The notes beneath the pieces are model-generated. The model had not been told where the DNA came from. It ran no database searches and saw only the letters and a list, made by a program, of their open reading frames with translations. From NCBI RefSeq assembly GCF_029760935.1, contig NZ_CP121684.1:186001-250000 (forward strand): 64,000 bases of DNA, read 5' to 3'. Position 1 is the stretch's first letter, and every line of letters starts with the position of its first letter. Position numbers and translations under genes: made by a program. Shown one piece after another: positions 55,880 to 64,000 of the stretch. The DNA is from Lysinibacter sp. HNR (lineage in GTDB: Bacteria; Actinomycetota; Actinomycetes; Actinomycetales; Microbacteriaceae).

Positions 55880-56890
55880 TTAGGCCTCCCGTGCGGTCAA
55901 GGAGCCCGGTGTAAAAGAAGCTACGGGTGCGGCAGCGGGTGTTGACTCAGACCCGGGTGTCGCTTCCGCGCCGGGTGTCCCGAAACGTAGCGGAGTACCA
56001 ATCGAGTCCTCATATAGCTGGAAAGGTGCCATCTCTCCCGCATGGTCGCCGTAGGAGACGCGTGCCCTACTGAAGATCTGTTCAACCAGGGCGGAAAGAT
56101 CTGCCGAAACACCAACGGAGCGGGCCAGATCGCTCGAGAGGCTAAGGTCCTTACACGCGAGAGCCAGGGCAAACCCCTCGTCATAGTCACCGCGTTCGAG
56201 GATGCTGAGCACATCACGCTCCACAAAGGTGCTGTTGGCTGGGCTGGCAATCAACGAGTTGCGGAGTACCCCCAGGTCAACACCCGCACGCACACCCACG
56301 CTGAGCACCTCTGCCGTTGCAACCAGGTGGGAGAACCAGAGTTGATTAATCATGAGCTTGACGGCGTATCCGGCACCGTAACCACCCACGTGAAGAATCT
56401 TTTCGGAGTCTCCCATTGCCTCAAAAACGGGTCGTAGACGCGTGACGTCCTGAGCTTCGCCGCCGATAAAGATTTGCAGGGTACCCGCTGCGGCGCCCGC
56501 AGACATGCCGCTCACCGGAGCGTCGAGGATACGCAGATTGCGTGACGCCGTTGCCTCACGAATGGTGTTTGTCACCTCGGGAATCGAGGTGGACATATCC
56601 ACCCAGGTGCCGCCGTCTTTGATCCCCGCGAGGATGCCGTTGTCGCTGGTGGCGACCTCGTTGACGTGGCGGGGAGTGGGTAGCATGGTGATCACCAGGT
56701 CGCTGCTGGCGGCAACCTCGGCAGCTGTTCCCGCCCAGCGAGCGCCCGCCGCGACGAGGTCAGCTGCGGCCGCCCGGTTGAGATCGGTAATAACGAGGGG
56801 GAAGCCCGCCCTCTGGAGGTTGTGCGTCATCCCGCTGCCCATGCTGCCGAGGCCGATAAAACCGACGGTGGGGGTTGTGATTATTGTCAT
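55880..56890 (-). CDS. Beta-hydroxyacid (3-hydroxyisobutyrate-type) dehydrogenase
   Basis: A 336-residue protein. N-terminal NAD(P) motif GFIGLGSMGSGMTHNLQRAG; DAPVSGMSAGAAAGTLQIFIGG (substrate-binding DxPVSGG-like motif, with Met-Ser replacing the last Gly); catalytic lysine in GAGYAVKLMINQLWF; and KDLSLSSDLA. The end (about residues 305-336) is a Thr/Pro/Ala low-complexity tail. It overlaps the fae-like gene by four bases. Members oxidise 2-hydroxymethyl or 3-hydroxy acids; some substrates release formaldehyde or tartronate semialdehyde, which is notable beside a Fae homologue. Confidence 0.82.
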   Translation of the reverse strand: MTIITTPTVGFIGLGSMGSGMTHNLQRAGFPLVITDLNRAAAADLVAAGARWAGTAAEVAASSDLVITMLPTPRHVNEVATSDNGILAGIKDGGTWVDMSTSIPEVTNTIREATASRNLRILDAPVSGMSAGAAAGTLQIFIGGEAQDVTRLRPVFEAMGDSEKILHVGGYGAGYAVKLMINQLWFSHLVATAEVLSVGVRAGVDLGVLRNSLIASPANSTFVERDVLSILERGDYDEGFALALACKDLSLSSDLARSVGVSADLSALVEQIFSRARVSYGDHAGEMAPFQLYEDSIGTPLRFGTPGAEATPGSESTPAAAPVASFTPGSLTAREA

Positions 56891-57411
56891 TGTTTCTTTT
56901 CCGTGAATGGGTCGCCGGTGGGGGCTGTGTAAAAGGGGTTGTGCGGTCGGTGGCGTGCGGCGAGCACGGTGTCGATATGCGGTTCGCCGATGAGGCCGTT
57001 GCGGAGCGCGCGCGCCGTAGCTTCGCGATTATTGCGGTATACGGTATCGGCATCGTCCGCGTCGGGGTTGACCCACACCGCCGCGATCACCACGTTTTCT
57101 TCGATGGTTGCGCCGGGGAGGGTTCCATCCGCCACGGCGTCTGCAACACCCGCCGCTACGCCCGCTTGGGCCGGACCCCAGATGAGAGTCCCGTGTGTGT
57201 CGTTTGTGGGTGCCGCCTTGGTAACAAAAAGGGTGAGTGGTTTCACCGGAACGGAGGGGGCAAGAACGGCAACAAAGGGAACGTGTCCGGCGCTGGGTGA
57301 GGCCAACGAGCTGGCCCAGGCCGTGCCGGCGGGGCCGGTGCGTGCCCCGAAGACGGTGTTGATGTGAGCCGCGTTGACGCCGCTACCAATAAAACTTTCG
57401 CCAATGTACAC
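56887..57411 (-). CDS. Formaldehyde-activating enzyme (Fae) homologue
   Basis: A 174-residue Fae-family protein started at GTG 57411, with GGAGAGGAC upstream, giving the usual length of about 170. Family pattern: YIGESFIGSGVNAAHINTVF with the active-site histidine position, SAGHVPFVAVLAPSVPVKPLTLFV, WGPAQAGVAAGVADAVADG, then VIAAVWVNPDADDADTVYRN and the basic RNNREATARAL. In methylotrophs Fae condenses formaldehyde with tetrahydromethanopterin; nothing here suggests that cofactor. It leads the Ygc-like operon, so it may handle an aldehyde or pterin-like intermediate of that pathway, or have another activity. Unusual in this setting. Confidence 0.8.
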   Translation of the reverse strand: MYIGESFIGSGVNAAHINTVFGARTGPAGTAWASSLASPSAGHVPFVAVLAPSVPVKPLTLFVTKAAPTNDTHGTLIWGPAQAGVAAGVADAVADGTLPGATIEENVVIAAVWVNPDADDADTVYRNNREATARALRNGLIGEPHIDTVLAARHRPHNPFYTAPTGDPFTEKKQ

Positions 57412-57522
57412 TGATGAGTCCTCTCCGCGTTGAGTGCGTGACCCACTCACCATAGAACATAATGATGCCAATGTGCCACTAGGAGTTGTTTATATGGCAA
57501 TTTATCTTGTTAGAATCGCGCT
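57412..57522. promoter_or_regulatory. Divergent control region of the Ygc-like cluster
   Basis: A 111-base gap between the fae-like operon and the iclR gene. It holds GAGTG-N7-CACTC (57432-57448) and TGCCA-N24-TGGCA (57466-57499), either of which could be an IclR site. No clear -35/-10 pair. Confidence 0.35.
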
Positions 57523-58371
57523 ATGACGGTCGAGAGAAAACCACGCCGCAACGCCTCTGGCCTGGCCCGTGATATTGAAATCCTTGAACTGCTTGGTGGG
57601 GCAGAGGCTGCAGAGTCGGGGGGCCTTGGAGTGGTGCGTCTGGCCCACATGACGGGACGAGACAAGGCGGTTATTTCGCGCTCGCTCGCAACCTTGGCCG
57701 ACGCTGGCCTCGTGGAGCGGAGCGAGGATACCCTGGCGTATCGTCTGGGCTCTCGTCTTTACGCTCTTGCCGGTCGAACGGTAGAAAACCGTCTCATACG
57801 GGAGTCGCGACCGGCACTGCGGAGGCTTTCCCAAACGACAAAGGAGACCGCTCACCTGTGCGTTTTGCGCGGTGGAAATGTGCTCACCGTTCTCAGCGAA
57901 TTGAGTCCGCACGAGTTTCGCACAACGGGCTGGGAGGGGGTGACCACTGCGGCCTGGCGCACGCCCTCGGGTCGGGTACTGCTTTCTGATTGGGATCGCG
58001 CCTCGCTTGCCGAGTGGTACGGGGAGCACGGGCGGGATAATCCCATCGTTGGGCCGATACCGCCGAGCGTGGGTGGCTTTTCTGTTCTCACAATCCCGCC
58101 GGAGGGAAAAGCTATCGTGACGGATTTTGAGTCTTTGCTCACCGAGATTGGACGTATTCGGAGAAGGGGATACGCGCTTCTTGATGAGGAGTTAGAGTTG
58201 GGTGTGGTGGGGGTATCTGCGCCAATTAAGGATTTTACTGGACGAATAGTTGCTGCAATTAACGTGAGTGCACCCAAGGTTCGCATTGGCGATCGCCTGG
58301 AAAGTCTTGGCCGCTACGTGGCGGCAAATGCGAGAGAGCTCGCGCGCGCTCTGGGGTATGAAGAGAGCTAA
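57523..58371 (+). CDS. IclR-family transcriptional regulator
   Basis: A 282-residue regulator. The N-terminal winged helix (IEILELLGGAE, LGVVRLAHMTGRDKAVISRSLATLADAGLVER) is followed by an IclR ligand domain (LRRLSQTTKETAHLCVLRGG, FESLLTEIGRIRRRGYALLDEELELGVVGVSAPI, VAAINVSAP). It is divergent from the fae/ygc operon and followed by an MFS transporter, so it probably controls both. Confidence 0.9.
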   Translation: MTVERKPRRNASGLARDIEILELLGGAEAAESGGLGVVRLAHMTGRDKAVISRSLATLADAGLVERSEDTLAYRLGSRLYALAGRTVENRLIRESRPALRRLSQTTKETAHLCVLRGGNVLTVLSELSPHEFRTTGWEGVTTAAWRTPSGRVLLSDWDRASLAEWYGEHGRDNPIVGPIPPSVGGFSVLTIPPEGKAIVTDFESLLTEIGRIRRRGYALLDEELELGVVGVSAPIKDFTGRIVAAINVSAPKVRIGDRLESLGRYVAANARELARALGYEES

Positions 58372-58478
58372 AGCTTGCCATATGCGCAACTCTATTTGTT
58401 CTAGAGAAAACTAACAGTAGTGTCGTGGATACCGATGTGCGGGCTCCGGCCCCTCGACGATGAGATTGGTATACAACT

Positions 58479-59888
58479 ATGTCCTCACCCACTCCCACCG
58501 GCTTCCTTGACGCACAGAGTGCCTCAGCCGAAGTAATGAATCCGCGAGCGCGACGCTTCCTCACCCGGTTAACCCTGGTAACGGCTGGCGGCATGTTTAT
58601 CGACGGATATATTTTTGCGGTCATCGGGGTCACTCTGGCGTTACAAACGTTCAAAACCGAGCTGGGAACGGATCCCTTCTGGTTGGGTATGATCTCCTCC
58701 TCGACCCTCGTTGGAATCTTTGTTGGTGGATTTTTCTTTGGTTGGCTCACTGATCGTTACGGTCGACGCCCCCTGTTCATTGCCGATCTGTTTTGCTTTG
58801 CGGTCACGGCGGTGCTCATGTTTTTTGTCCAGGAGCCGTGGCATCTGTTTGTGCTCGGGCTCTTGATGGGTCTGGCCATCGGTGCCGACTATGCTATTGG
58901 CACCCCGCTGCTCTCCGAGTTTTCTCCCCGAGCCATTCGAGGCAGGCTCGGGTCGAGTTTACAAATCGCCTGGAACGTCGGCTACGTTGTAGCCTTTGCC
59001 ATTGGTTTTCTGATCACAGCCTCTTTTCCCGAGGCGTGGCGCTGGGTGCTTGCCTCCGCCGCGATTCCGGCTATCATCTGTTTGATCGCTCGTCACGGTT
59101 TACCCGAGTCTCCGCGGTGGTTGCTCAGTAAGGGCAGGGTTCAGGAGGCACGTGCTGTGCTTGCCAGGCTCGGCTGGACCCTTGAATCGGGAGATTTTGA
59201 GGCTGAAAAAGACACCCGCACCCGGGTTTCCGCACTGTTCCACCCCGGTCAATTGGGTCGCACGTTTTTTGTGTCCGCTTTTTGGGTGTGTCTGGTGCTG
59301 CCCTACTTCGCGATTATTTTCTTTCAGGCAGATGTTTACGCCACGCTGGGTATTGATAACCCCATTGCTACCGCTCTTTTTGGAACAATCGTCGTTCTTG
59401 CGGGCGTAACGCTGGGTTGCCTGCTGGTTGATCGGGTGGGAAGACGCAAGCTTCTGATCGTTCCGTTTTGGGCCACTGCGGCCGCCCTGCTTGTGGTGAC
59501 ATTTGCCGAGTTTTTGCCCGCACCCATAATTGTTATCTGCTTTTTTGTTTACCTGTTCTCGTACGGTGTGGCCTCTGTGCTCTGCGGCGTCTATCCGATG
59601 GAGCTTTTCCCCACCGCGATTCGCACCACCGGTGTTGGTTTTGTGACCTCCGTGAGCAGGGTGGGTGCCGCTTTTGGGACTTTTGCGTTTCCCGTTGTTT
59701 TGGCGTGGAACGTGCCGTTTGCGATGGCCGCTATGGCCGGGGTGTGCGTGGTGGGTGCTCTCGTTTCGCAGTTCTTTGCCCCGGAAACCAGGGGGCGTTC
59801 GCTGACCGATGTCGCTACCGCCGAGCTCTCGCGCCGATCAGTGCGTGAGAGCGGTGCGATGCGGGAACACGCAACCGCTGCACCGTAA
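58479..59888 (+). CDS. MFS sugar/acid transporter, YgcS-like
   Basis: A 469-residue major facilitator with 12 helices. Signatures: GWLTDRYGRRPLF after helix 2, LLMGLAIGADYAIGTPLLSEFSPRAIRG (sugar-porter-like), PESPRWLLSKGRV, DRVGRRKLL and PMELFPTAIRTTGVGF. The same kind of transporter (YgcS) accompanies ygcU/ygcW in E. coli. It is the likely uptake route for the substrate of the neighbouring operon. Confidence 0.86.
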   Translation: MSSPTPTGFLDAQSASAEVMNPRARRFLTRLTLVTAGGMFIDGYIFAVIGVTLALQTFKTELGTDPFWLGMISSSTLVGIFVGGFFFGWLTDRYGRRPLFIADLFCFAVTAVLMFFVQEPWHLFVLGLLMGLAIGADYAIGTPLLSEFSPRAIRGRLGSSLQIAWNVGYVVAFAIGFLITASFPEAWRWVLASAAIPAIICLIARHGLPESPRWLLSKGRVQEARAVLARLGWTLESGDFEAEKDTRTRVSALFHPGQLGRTFFVSAFWVCLVLPYFAIIFFQADVYATLGIDNPIATALFGTIVVLAGVTLGCLLVDRVGRRKLLIVPFWATAAALLVVTFAEFLPAPIIVICFFVYLFSYGVASVLCGVYPMELFPTAIRTTGVGFVTSVSRVGAAFGTFAFPVVLAWNVPFAMAAMAGVCVVGALVSQFFAPETRGRSLTDVATAELSRRSVRESGAMREHATAAP

Positions 59889-59907
59889 CCGACTGACACC
59901 TCGCTCT

Positions 59908-61089
59908 TTAGCGGGTGCCTGCGCGGTTACGGAACAGCGAAATAAGTGACACCACGACCACCCCGGCGGCAAACACGGTGATGTGCAGCCACGACGGGAG
60001 GTTTGTGCTGACCCAACCGCACATCACAATGATGGCGATGGCGGGTAATAGCCAGCGCACAATTCGGGAGATCGTCTCACCGAGTTGAAGCGAGGCGATG
60101 GCGTTGGTGAAGTAGAAGCCGAGCACTCCGACGAGGAGCATGGTTTGCTCCCCCTGGGGCAGCGGTGTCTCGGGTTCCCGAACTGCCGCCCCAATGGCGG
60201 CGGATGCCAGTGCCAGCGCGGCGATGATAAAAAACGGAAGGTACATGGTCGAGTCGCGAATGATTCGAAATCGTCTTTTCTGCTGGGCGATTATTAACCG
60301 CTCTTCGAGCGTCCGCAGCCCATAGAGGAACGCAGCTCGGGCAAGGAGGGCAATGAGGAGAAAGCTTGCGATCCCCGCCACCCCGCCGAGAACGCTCGGA
60401 TGGTTTGAGAGCCCCACGATAATCAGGTAGACCGACTCTCCCACAACGATGACGAGAAATAGGCCGAGCCGTTCGACCAGGTGAGTGACGCCGATAATCC
60501 CGTAAAAGGATGAGGTCATCCCGCTGGGGATAGCCAGAAGAACGGCCTCAATCACTATTGATGCCAGCCAAAACCCCCAGCGCCATTCTGCGGGGACCGC
60601 TATCGAGGCCAGCCAGATGAGTGATGTTGCAAGGCCGTAGCTGAGCGGGCGCCAGAGGCCGATCTGTACCCCGTCAATGATGATCGGGAGTAGCCAGGCG
60701 ACAAAGAGTATGAGCCGTATCCATGCGCCGCCCAGGGCAAAGAGCCACCCGAGATCTCCGAGAGCGGCCGGCATCGCGATCGCGAACATTGCAATACCGG
60801 GCATGGCCGCGATGAGGAAAGCTTGCGTTCGTAAAGAATCCGCCCCAAAGAGATTGATGGTGGCCGTGAGGTTTATCCATGCCCACCAGGGTGGAAACAG
60901 CAGGAGGACAAAAACGAGAATGGTTCCGGGTGGGGGATTGTCGTGGGGTACATGAACCGCCACGGCGATGAGGGCTACAAATGCCAGGTCAAAGAAAAGT
61001 TCTACCCAGCCCGCGTGCCTATTGGCATCCGGGCTTACGCGCCTGTTGAGGATGTCGTTTAGCGACACGTTTCTCCATTCAACTCTCAC
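59908..61089 (-). CDS. ltrA: Low temperature requirement protein A (LtrA) family membrane protein
   Basis: A 393-residue protein with about ten helices. The LtrA hallmark WVELFFDLAFV is near residue 28, with WWAWINLTATINLFG, THLVERLGLFLVIVVGESV and YGLRTLEERL. It can start at GTG 61089, or at GTG 61068, which has GGAG four bases upstream. LtrA of Listeria is needed for growth in the cold; the biochemical role is unknown. Convergent with the MFS gene. Confidence 0.86.
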   Translation of the reverse strand: MRVEWRNVSLNDILNRRVSPDANRHAGWVELFFDLAFVALIAVAVHVPHDNPPPGTILVFVLLLFPPWWAWINLTATINLFGADSLRTQAFLIAAMPGIAMFAIAMPAALGDLGWLFALGGAWIRLILFVAWLLPIIIDGVQIGLWRPLSYGLATSLIWLASIAVPAEWRWGFWLASIVIEAVLLAIPSGMTSSFYGIIGVTHLVERLGLFLVIVVGESVYLIIVGLSNHPSVLGGVAGIASFLLIALLARAAFLYGLRTLEERLIIAQQKRRFRIIRDSTMYLPFFIIAALALASAAIGAAVREPETPLPQGEQTMLLVGVLGFYFTNAIASLQLGETISRIVRWLLPAIAIIVMCGWVSTNLPSWLHITVFAAGVVVVSLISLFRNRAGTR

Positions 61090-61408
61090 ATTCCATGACG
61101 GAGGTGGGGTGTTTATTGTCTTTCGGGGTTAGAGCCTCATCGCACTCGACTCTACGGTGAGAAAGTAAGGCTGAGTCCCTACGTGTTGGGGGATGAGGGC
61201 GGTATTTGTCATAGTTAAAGATTCTTTAGGTTACCAGAGTAATCCATTGAGATTGGATTGGAATTAAGATTTTTCCAGTACTCATATTTTGAAATTCCCT
61301 GCGTTAGTGCCCAGGCTATGCTTGAGCTTTGTCAAGAGCTCAAAATTGTGCTTACGCCGAGGCCGGGGCGGGTCTTTGATATCTATCCAGAACGATATGC
61401 TGGGAGTC

Positions 61409-61966
61409 ATGACTGATACACGTGAACAACTGATACAGCATATTCGTGAGGAGGCCGTTTTCCACGGTGACTTTACACTGACCAGCGGTAAGAAGGCAAC
61501 CTACTACATTGATCTGCGCCGTGTGAGTCTTGATCATCGTGTCGCCCCGCTCATTGGGCGGGTGATGCTGCCTCTGATTGATGGAGTGGATGGGGTGGTT
61601 GCGGTTGGTGGTCTCACTATGGGAGCTGATCCCATCGCCTCCGCTATTCTGCACCAGGCTGCTGCTCGCGAGGGCAAACAATACGACGCTTTTGTTGTGC
61701 GTAAAGAACCTAAAGACCACGGACGGGGTCGTCAGGTGGAGGGGCCCGATCTTGAGGGTAAGCGCGTGATCGTGGTGGAGGACACCTCAACCACCGGAGG
61801 CTCGCCGCTCAAGGCGATTGAGGCTCTCGAGAAGGTGGGTGCCATTATTGCTGGGGTGGCCGTTGTGGTCGATCGCAATACCGAGGCCCGTGCCCGCATT
61901 GAGGCTGCCGGATATCCGTATCACTACGCCATCGGCCTGGCCGACCTGGGGCTGGAACAGCAGTAA
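61409..61966 (+). CDS. pyrE: Orotate phosphoribosyltransferase
   Basis: A 185-residue OPRT started at ATG 61409 (MTDTREQLIQHIREEAVFHG); in-frame codons upstream are not family-like. Features: FTLTSGKKATYYIDLRRVSLD, VAVGGLTMGADPIA, RKEPKDHGRGRQVEG (catalytic loop) and the PRPP motif VIVVEDTSTTGGSPLKAIEAL. It joins orotate to PRPP in pyrimidine synthesis. Alone here, without other pyr genes. The 320-base leader shows no obvious promoter. Confidence 0.93.
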   Translation: MTDTREQLIQHIREEAVFHGDFTLTSGKKATYYIDLRRVSLDHRVAPLIGRVMLPLIDGVDGVVAVGGLTMGADPIASAILHQAAAREGKQYDAFVVRKEPKDHGRGRQVEGPDLEGKRVIVVEDTSTTGGSPLKAIEALEKVGAIIAGVAVVVDRNTEARARIEAAGYPYHYAIGLADLGLEQQ

Positions 61967-62013
61967 CCCACCACGGGGTTGTAGGATCGCTCCAGCCGGT
62001 TCGAAGGCTTGAT

Positions 62014-62051
62014 GGAAGCCAGTGTTATGGCCGGTCATAACACTGGCTTCC
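62014..62051. terminator. Perfect 16-base-pair hairpin between convergent genes
   Basis: GGAAGCCAGTGTTATG and its exact reverse complement flank a six-base loop between pyrE and the HAD gene. There is no T run, so a bidirectional stop or RNA-stability element is inferred. Confidence 0.65.
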
Positions 62052-62063
62052 TGGGGAACTTGT

Positions 62064-62864
62064 TTAGAGAGCGGTTTCCGCGGGTTCGGTGTTGAGGAGG
62101 TCTGCAACGGAGCCAAGCGTTTCGTCTGGGCGGAACGGATACTTCTCAATTTCGGCTTTATCGCTAATGCCCGTCATCACCAAGATAGTGTGAAGCCCGG
62201 CCTCGATGCCCGCCACGATATCGGTGTCCATGCGGTCACCGATCATGGCGGTATTTTCGGAGTGGGCTCCGATGCGATTGAGCGCCGAGCGGAACATCAT
62301 AGGGTTGGGTTTACCCACAACATAGGGTTCCTTACCGGTGGCCTTGGTGATGAGTGCCGCAATGGCACCCGTTGCGGGGAGGGGGCCCTCCTTGCTTGGT
62401 CCGGTGGCATCCGGGTTTGTTGATATGAATCGGGCACCGTTATTGATGAGGCGGATGGCTTTGGTGATGGCCTCGAAGGAGTAGTTGCGGGTTTCGCCCA
62501 CAACAACAAAATCGGGTTTGGTTTCGGTCATCACAAATCCGGCATCGTGAAGCGCGGTGAGGATTCCTGCCTCGCCGATGACAAATGCGGTCCCCCCGGG
62601 TTGCTGCGATTTGAGAAACGCGGCGGTGGCGAGGGCGGAGGTCCAGATGGCTTCTTCGGGAACATCTAGGCCCGAAGCGTTGAGCCGTGCGCTCAGGTCA
62701 CGGGCTGTAAAGATGGAGTTATTGGTGAGTACGAGAAACGGGTTCCCCTGGTTTTTCCACTGTTCAATAAGCTCCTTAGCCCCCGGGATAGCGTGATTCT
62801 CGTGAACGAGCACCCCGTCCATATCGGTGAGCCAGCACTCAACTTCATTACGACGTTCAATCAC
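62064..62864 (-). CDS. HAD-superfamily class IIA phosphatase (NagD/PGP-like)
   Basis: A 266-residue HAD-IIA hydrolase starting at GTG with AGGAGG upstream. Motif I is LTDMDGVLVHE (nucleophile Asp), motif II LVLTNNS, motif III in VVGKPNPMMF, motif IV MIGDRMDTDI. A C2-type cap lies between. It dephosphorylates nucleotides or small phosphates; NagD acts on UMP, others on phosphoglycolate. The exact substrate is not readable. Confidence 0.87.
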   Translation of the reverse strand: MIERRNEVECWLTDMDGVLVHENHAIPGAKELIEQWKNQGNPFLVLTNNSIFTARDLSARLNASGLDVPEEAIWTSALATAAFLKSQQPGGTAFVIGEAGILTALHDAGFVMTETKPDFVVVGETRNYSFEAITKAIRLINNGARFISTNPDATGPSKEGPLPATGAIAALITKATGKEPYVVGKPNPMMFRSALNRIGAHSENTAMIGDRMDTDIVAGIEAGLHTILVMTGISDKAEIEKYPFRPDETLGSVADLLNTEPAETAL

Positions 62865-63041
62865 GTGCGCCTCCTGTGACTATTTTGTCCTTCCAGATTA
62901 GCCCAGATGTATGGGTGTTGGCTCATTGTGATACCGCACCGCAGTCCGGGCTGCAAAGCGAGCCGGGAGCTGCGGTGCACGAGCGTGTGGATTGTGTGGT
63001 GTACGAGCGTTTAGCTGCGAAACGCTGAGACCGGGAGGGAG

Positions 63042-63764
63042 CTAGGCGCTTTGACCGGTGCTCGCCAGAACGATCTCGCGGACGGTGACGTTTGCCGGTT
63101 GTGAGTTGGCAAAGAGGATGGCTTCGGCAACTACCTGAGGGTCGAGCACGCCACCGGCGGATTCCTTCCACGTCTCGTAATCATCTTTGATCTGCTGGTT
63201 GGTGGTGTGTGAAAGTAGTTCGGTTTCGACCGCGCCCGGAGCAATTGTGATGACGCGCACTCCTGACCCGCTTACTTCTTCACGGAGGTTTTCGGACATA
63301 GCGTGTACTGCAAACTTTGTTCCAACGTAGGCGGTGTGGTTGGGGAACGTCTTGCGACCGGCCACCGAACTAATGTTGATAATGGTGCCGCTACCGCGAT
63401 CAACCATTCCGGGGAGTACCGCTTTTATGCCGTTGAGTAGGCCAAGAACATTGACGTTAAACATCGTGTCCCACTCCTCCGCAGCCTGTTCGGCAATGCG
63501 TCCGAGTAGCATGATTCCGGCGTTGTTTACGATGGTTTCAACGGGACCGTAAACCTCCTCTGCCTCGTGAACCGCCGCTGCAAGAGCGTCGCGGTCAGTG
63601 ACGTCAACCGCTCGCGTCATGGTGTGGGGGAGGTTTAGCGCATCGAGGCGATCGGCCCGGCGAGCGAGCAGGAGCAGGGCGTGACCGTTGCGAGAGAATG
63701 TTTGGGCGGTGGCAGCCCCGATTCCCGAGCTGGCACCGGTGATAACAACGAGGGGCTTGAGCAT
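63042..63764 (-). CDS. SDR family NAD(P)-dependent oxidoreductase
   Basis: A 240-residue classical SDR with TGASSGIG, NNAG, catalytic Ser in NISSVAG, and YVGTK (Tyr, Lys). The pattern LLARRADRLDAL with Arg residues after strand 2 suggests NADP preference. It resembles YdfG/serine-3-dehydrogenase-like enzymes that oxidise beta-hydroxy acids. AAAGG precedes the ATG. Monocistronic. Confidence 0.85.
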   Translation of the reverse strand: MLKPLVVITGASSGIGAATAQTFSRNGHALLLLARRADRLDALNLPHTMTRAVDVTDRDALAAAVHEAEEVYGPVETIVNNAGIMLLGRIAEQAAEEWDTMFNVNVLGLLNGIKAVLPGMVDRGSGTIINISSVAGRKTFPNHTAYVGTKFAVHAMSENLREEVSGSGVRVITIAPGAVETELLSHTTNQQIKDDYETWKESAGGVLDPQVVAEAILFANSQPANVTVREIVLASTGQSA

Positions 63765-64000
63765 GGTGATGACCTTTCTAGGTAAAAGAGAGACTGTCGC
63801 GGTCGCAGGGAATTCTGGTGTCGAACCCGGATTACAATCGGGGGAGAGATGATGCTGGCTTTCGAGAAATCGGACCAGATACGGTGCCTAGTTTACTAGG
63901 TTCCTGGATTATTGCCCAATTTATAATAGGGAAGATATAAGTTTTTCTCGACGCTTTCTCCTGCGAAGATTTAGTGTCGCTAATAACGTGAATTGAGCAA

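Overview
The window looks like chromosomal DNA of a moderately high-GC actinobacterium, most likely Micrococcales and possibly a Microbacteriaceae relative; the genus is not identifiable from sequence alone. The reasons are frequent GTG/TTG starts with strong Shine-Dalgarno sequences, 4-nt start/stop overlaps, sugar ABC importers with no ATPase gene of their own, many LacI/GntR/ROK/IclR sugar regulators, an unfused pabA-pabB pair and class Ib nrdI-nrdF. Several short AT-rich stretches interrupt the GC-rich coding DNA. I saw no rRNA, tRNA, CRISPR array or complete insertion sequence.

Layout: 0.2-2.5 kb is a secreted GDPD-type phosphodiesterase with two C2-like repeats. 2.7-9.3 kb is a complete set of enzymes for non-phosphorylating (oxidative) L-fucose breakdown (mutarotase, dehydrogenase, lactonase, dehydratase, 2-keto-3-deoxyfuconate dehydrogenase, FAH-type hydrolase) with a FadR-type regulator and a recurring candidate operator. 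9.4-13.1 kb holds pabA-pabB, a TetR gene and a small membrane protein/RidA-like pair. 13.2-16.0 kb is a lower-GC three-gene cassette (RES-domain protein, Beta/sce7725-family protein, sce7726-family PD-(D/E)XK-like protein) that looks like a mobile conflict or defence module; it abuts a membrane-protein gene that appears to lack its 5' end. 18.7-25.7 kb is a LacI-controlled sugar ABC importer with a debranching-type glycosidase and clear palindromic operators. 25.8-35.6 kb holds a secreted trypsin-like protease, a Nudix hydrolase, an epimerase, nrdI-nrdF without nrdH/nrdE, an AEC transporter, a threonine aldolase and a NatA/NatB-type ABC exporter. 36.1-44.7 kb is a second sugar operon (Gfo/Idh oxidoreductase, TIM-barrel isomerase, ABC importer, NagB-like isomerase/deaminase, GntR-UTRA regulator, ROK kinase). 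45-51 kb holds a second secreted protease paralogue, ribokinase, two lipoproteins and a decayed RCC1-repeat surface protein. 51-60 kb is exonuclease III followed by a cluster that matches the uncharacterised E. coli ygcE/ygcU/ygcW/ygcS genes, here joined to a formaldehyde-activating-enzyme (Fae) homologue, a beta-hydroxyacid dehydrogenase and an IclR regulator. 60-64 kb holds LtrA, pyrE, a HAD phosphatase and an SDR.

The strongest candidates for undescribed biology are the Ygc-like/Fae catabolic cluster (52.0-59.9 kb) and the RES-Beta-sce7726 cassette (13.2-16.0 kb). Other points of interest are a small membrane-protein gene interrupted by an in-frame TGA (27.2 kb), an unlisted 44-residue membrane peptide (36.1 kb), a promoter element shared by the two protease paralogues, and a recurrent habit of short tandem repeats building low-complexity tails or inserts in enzymes.
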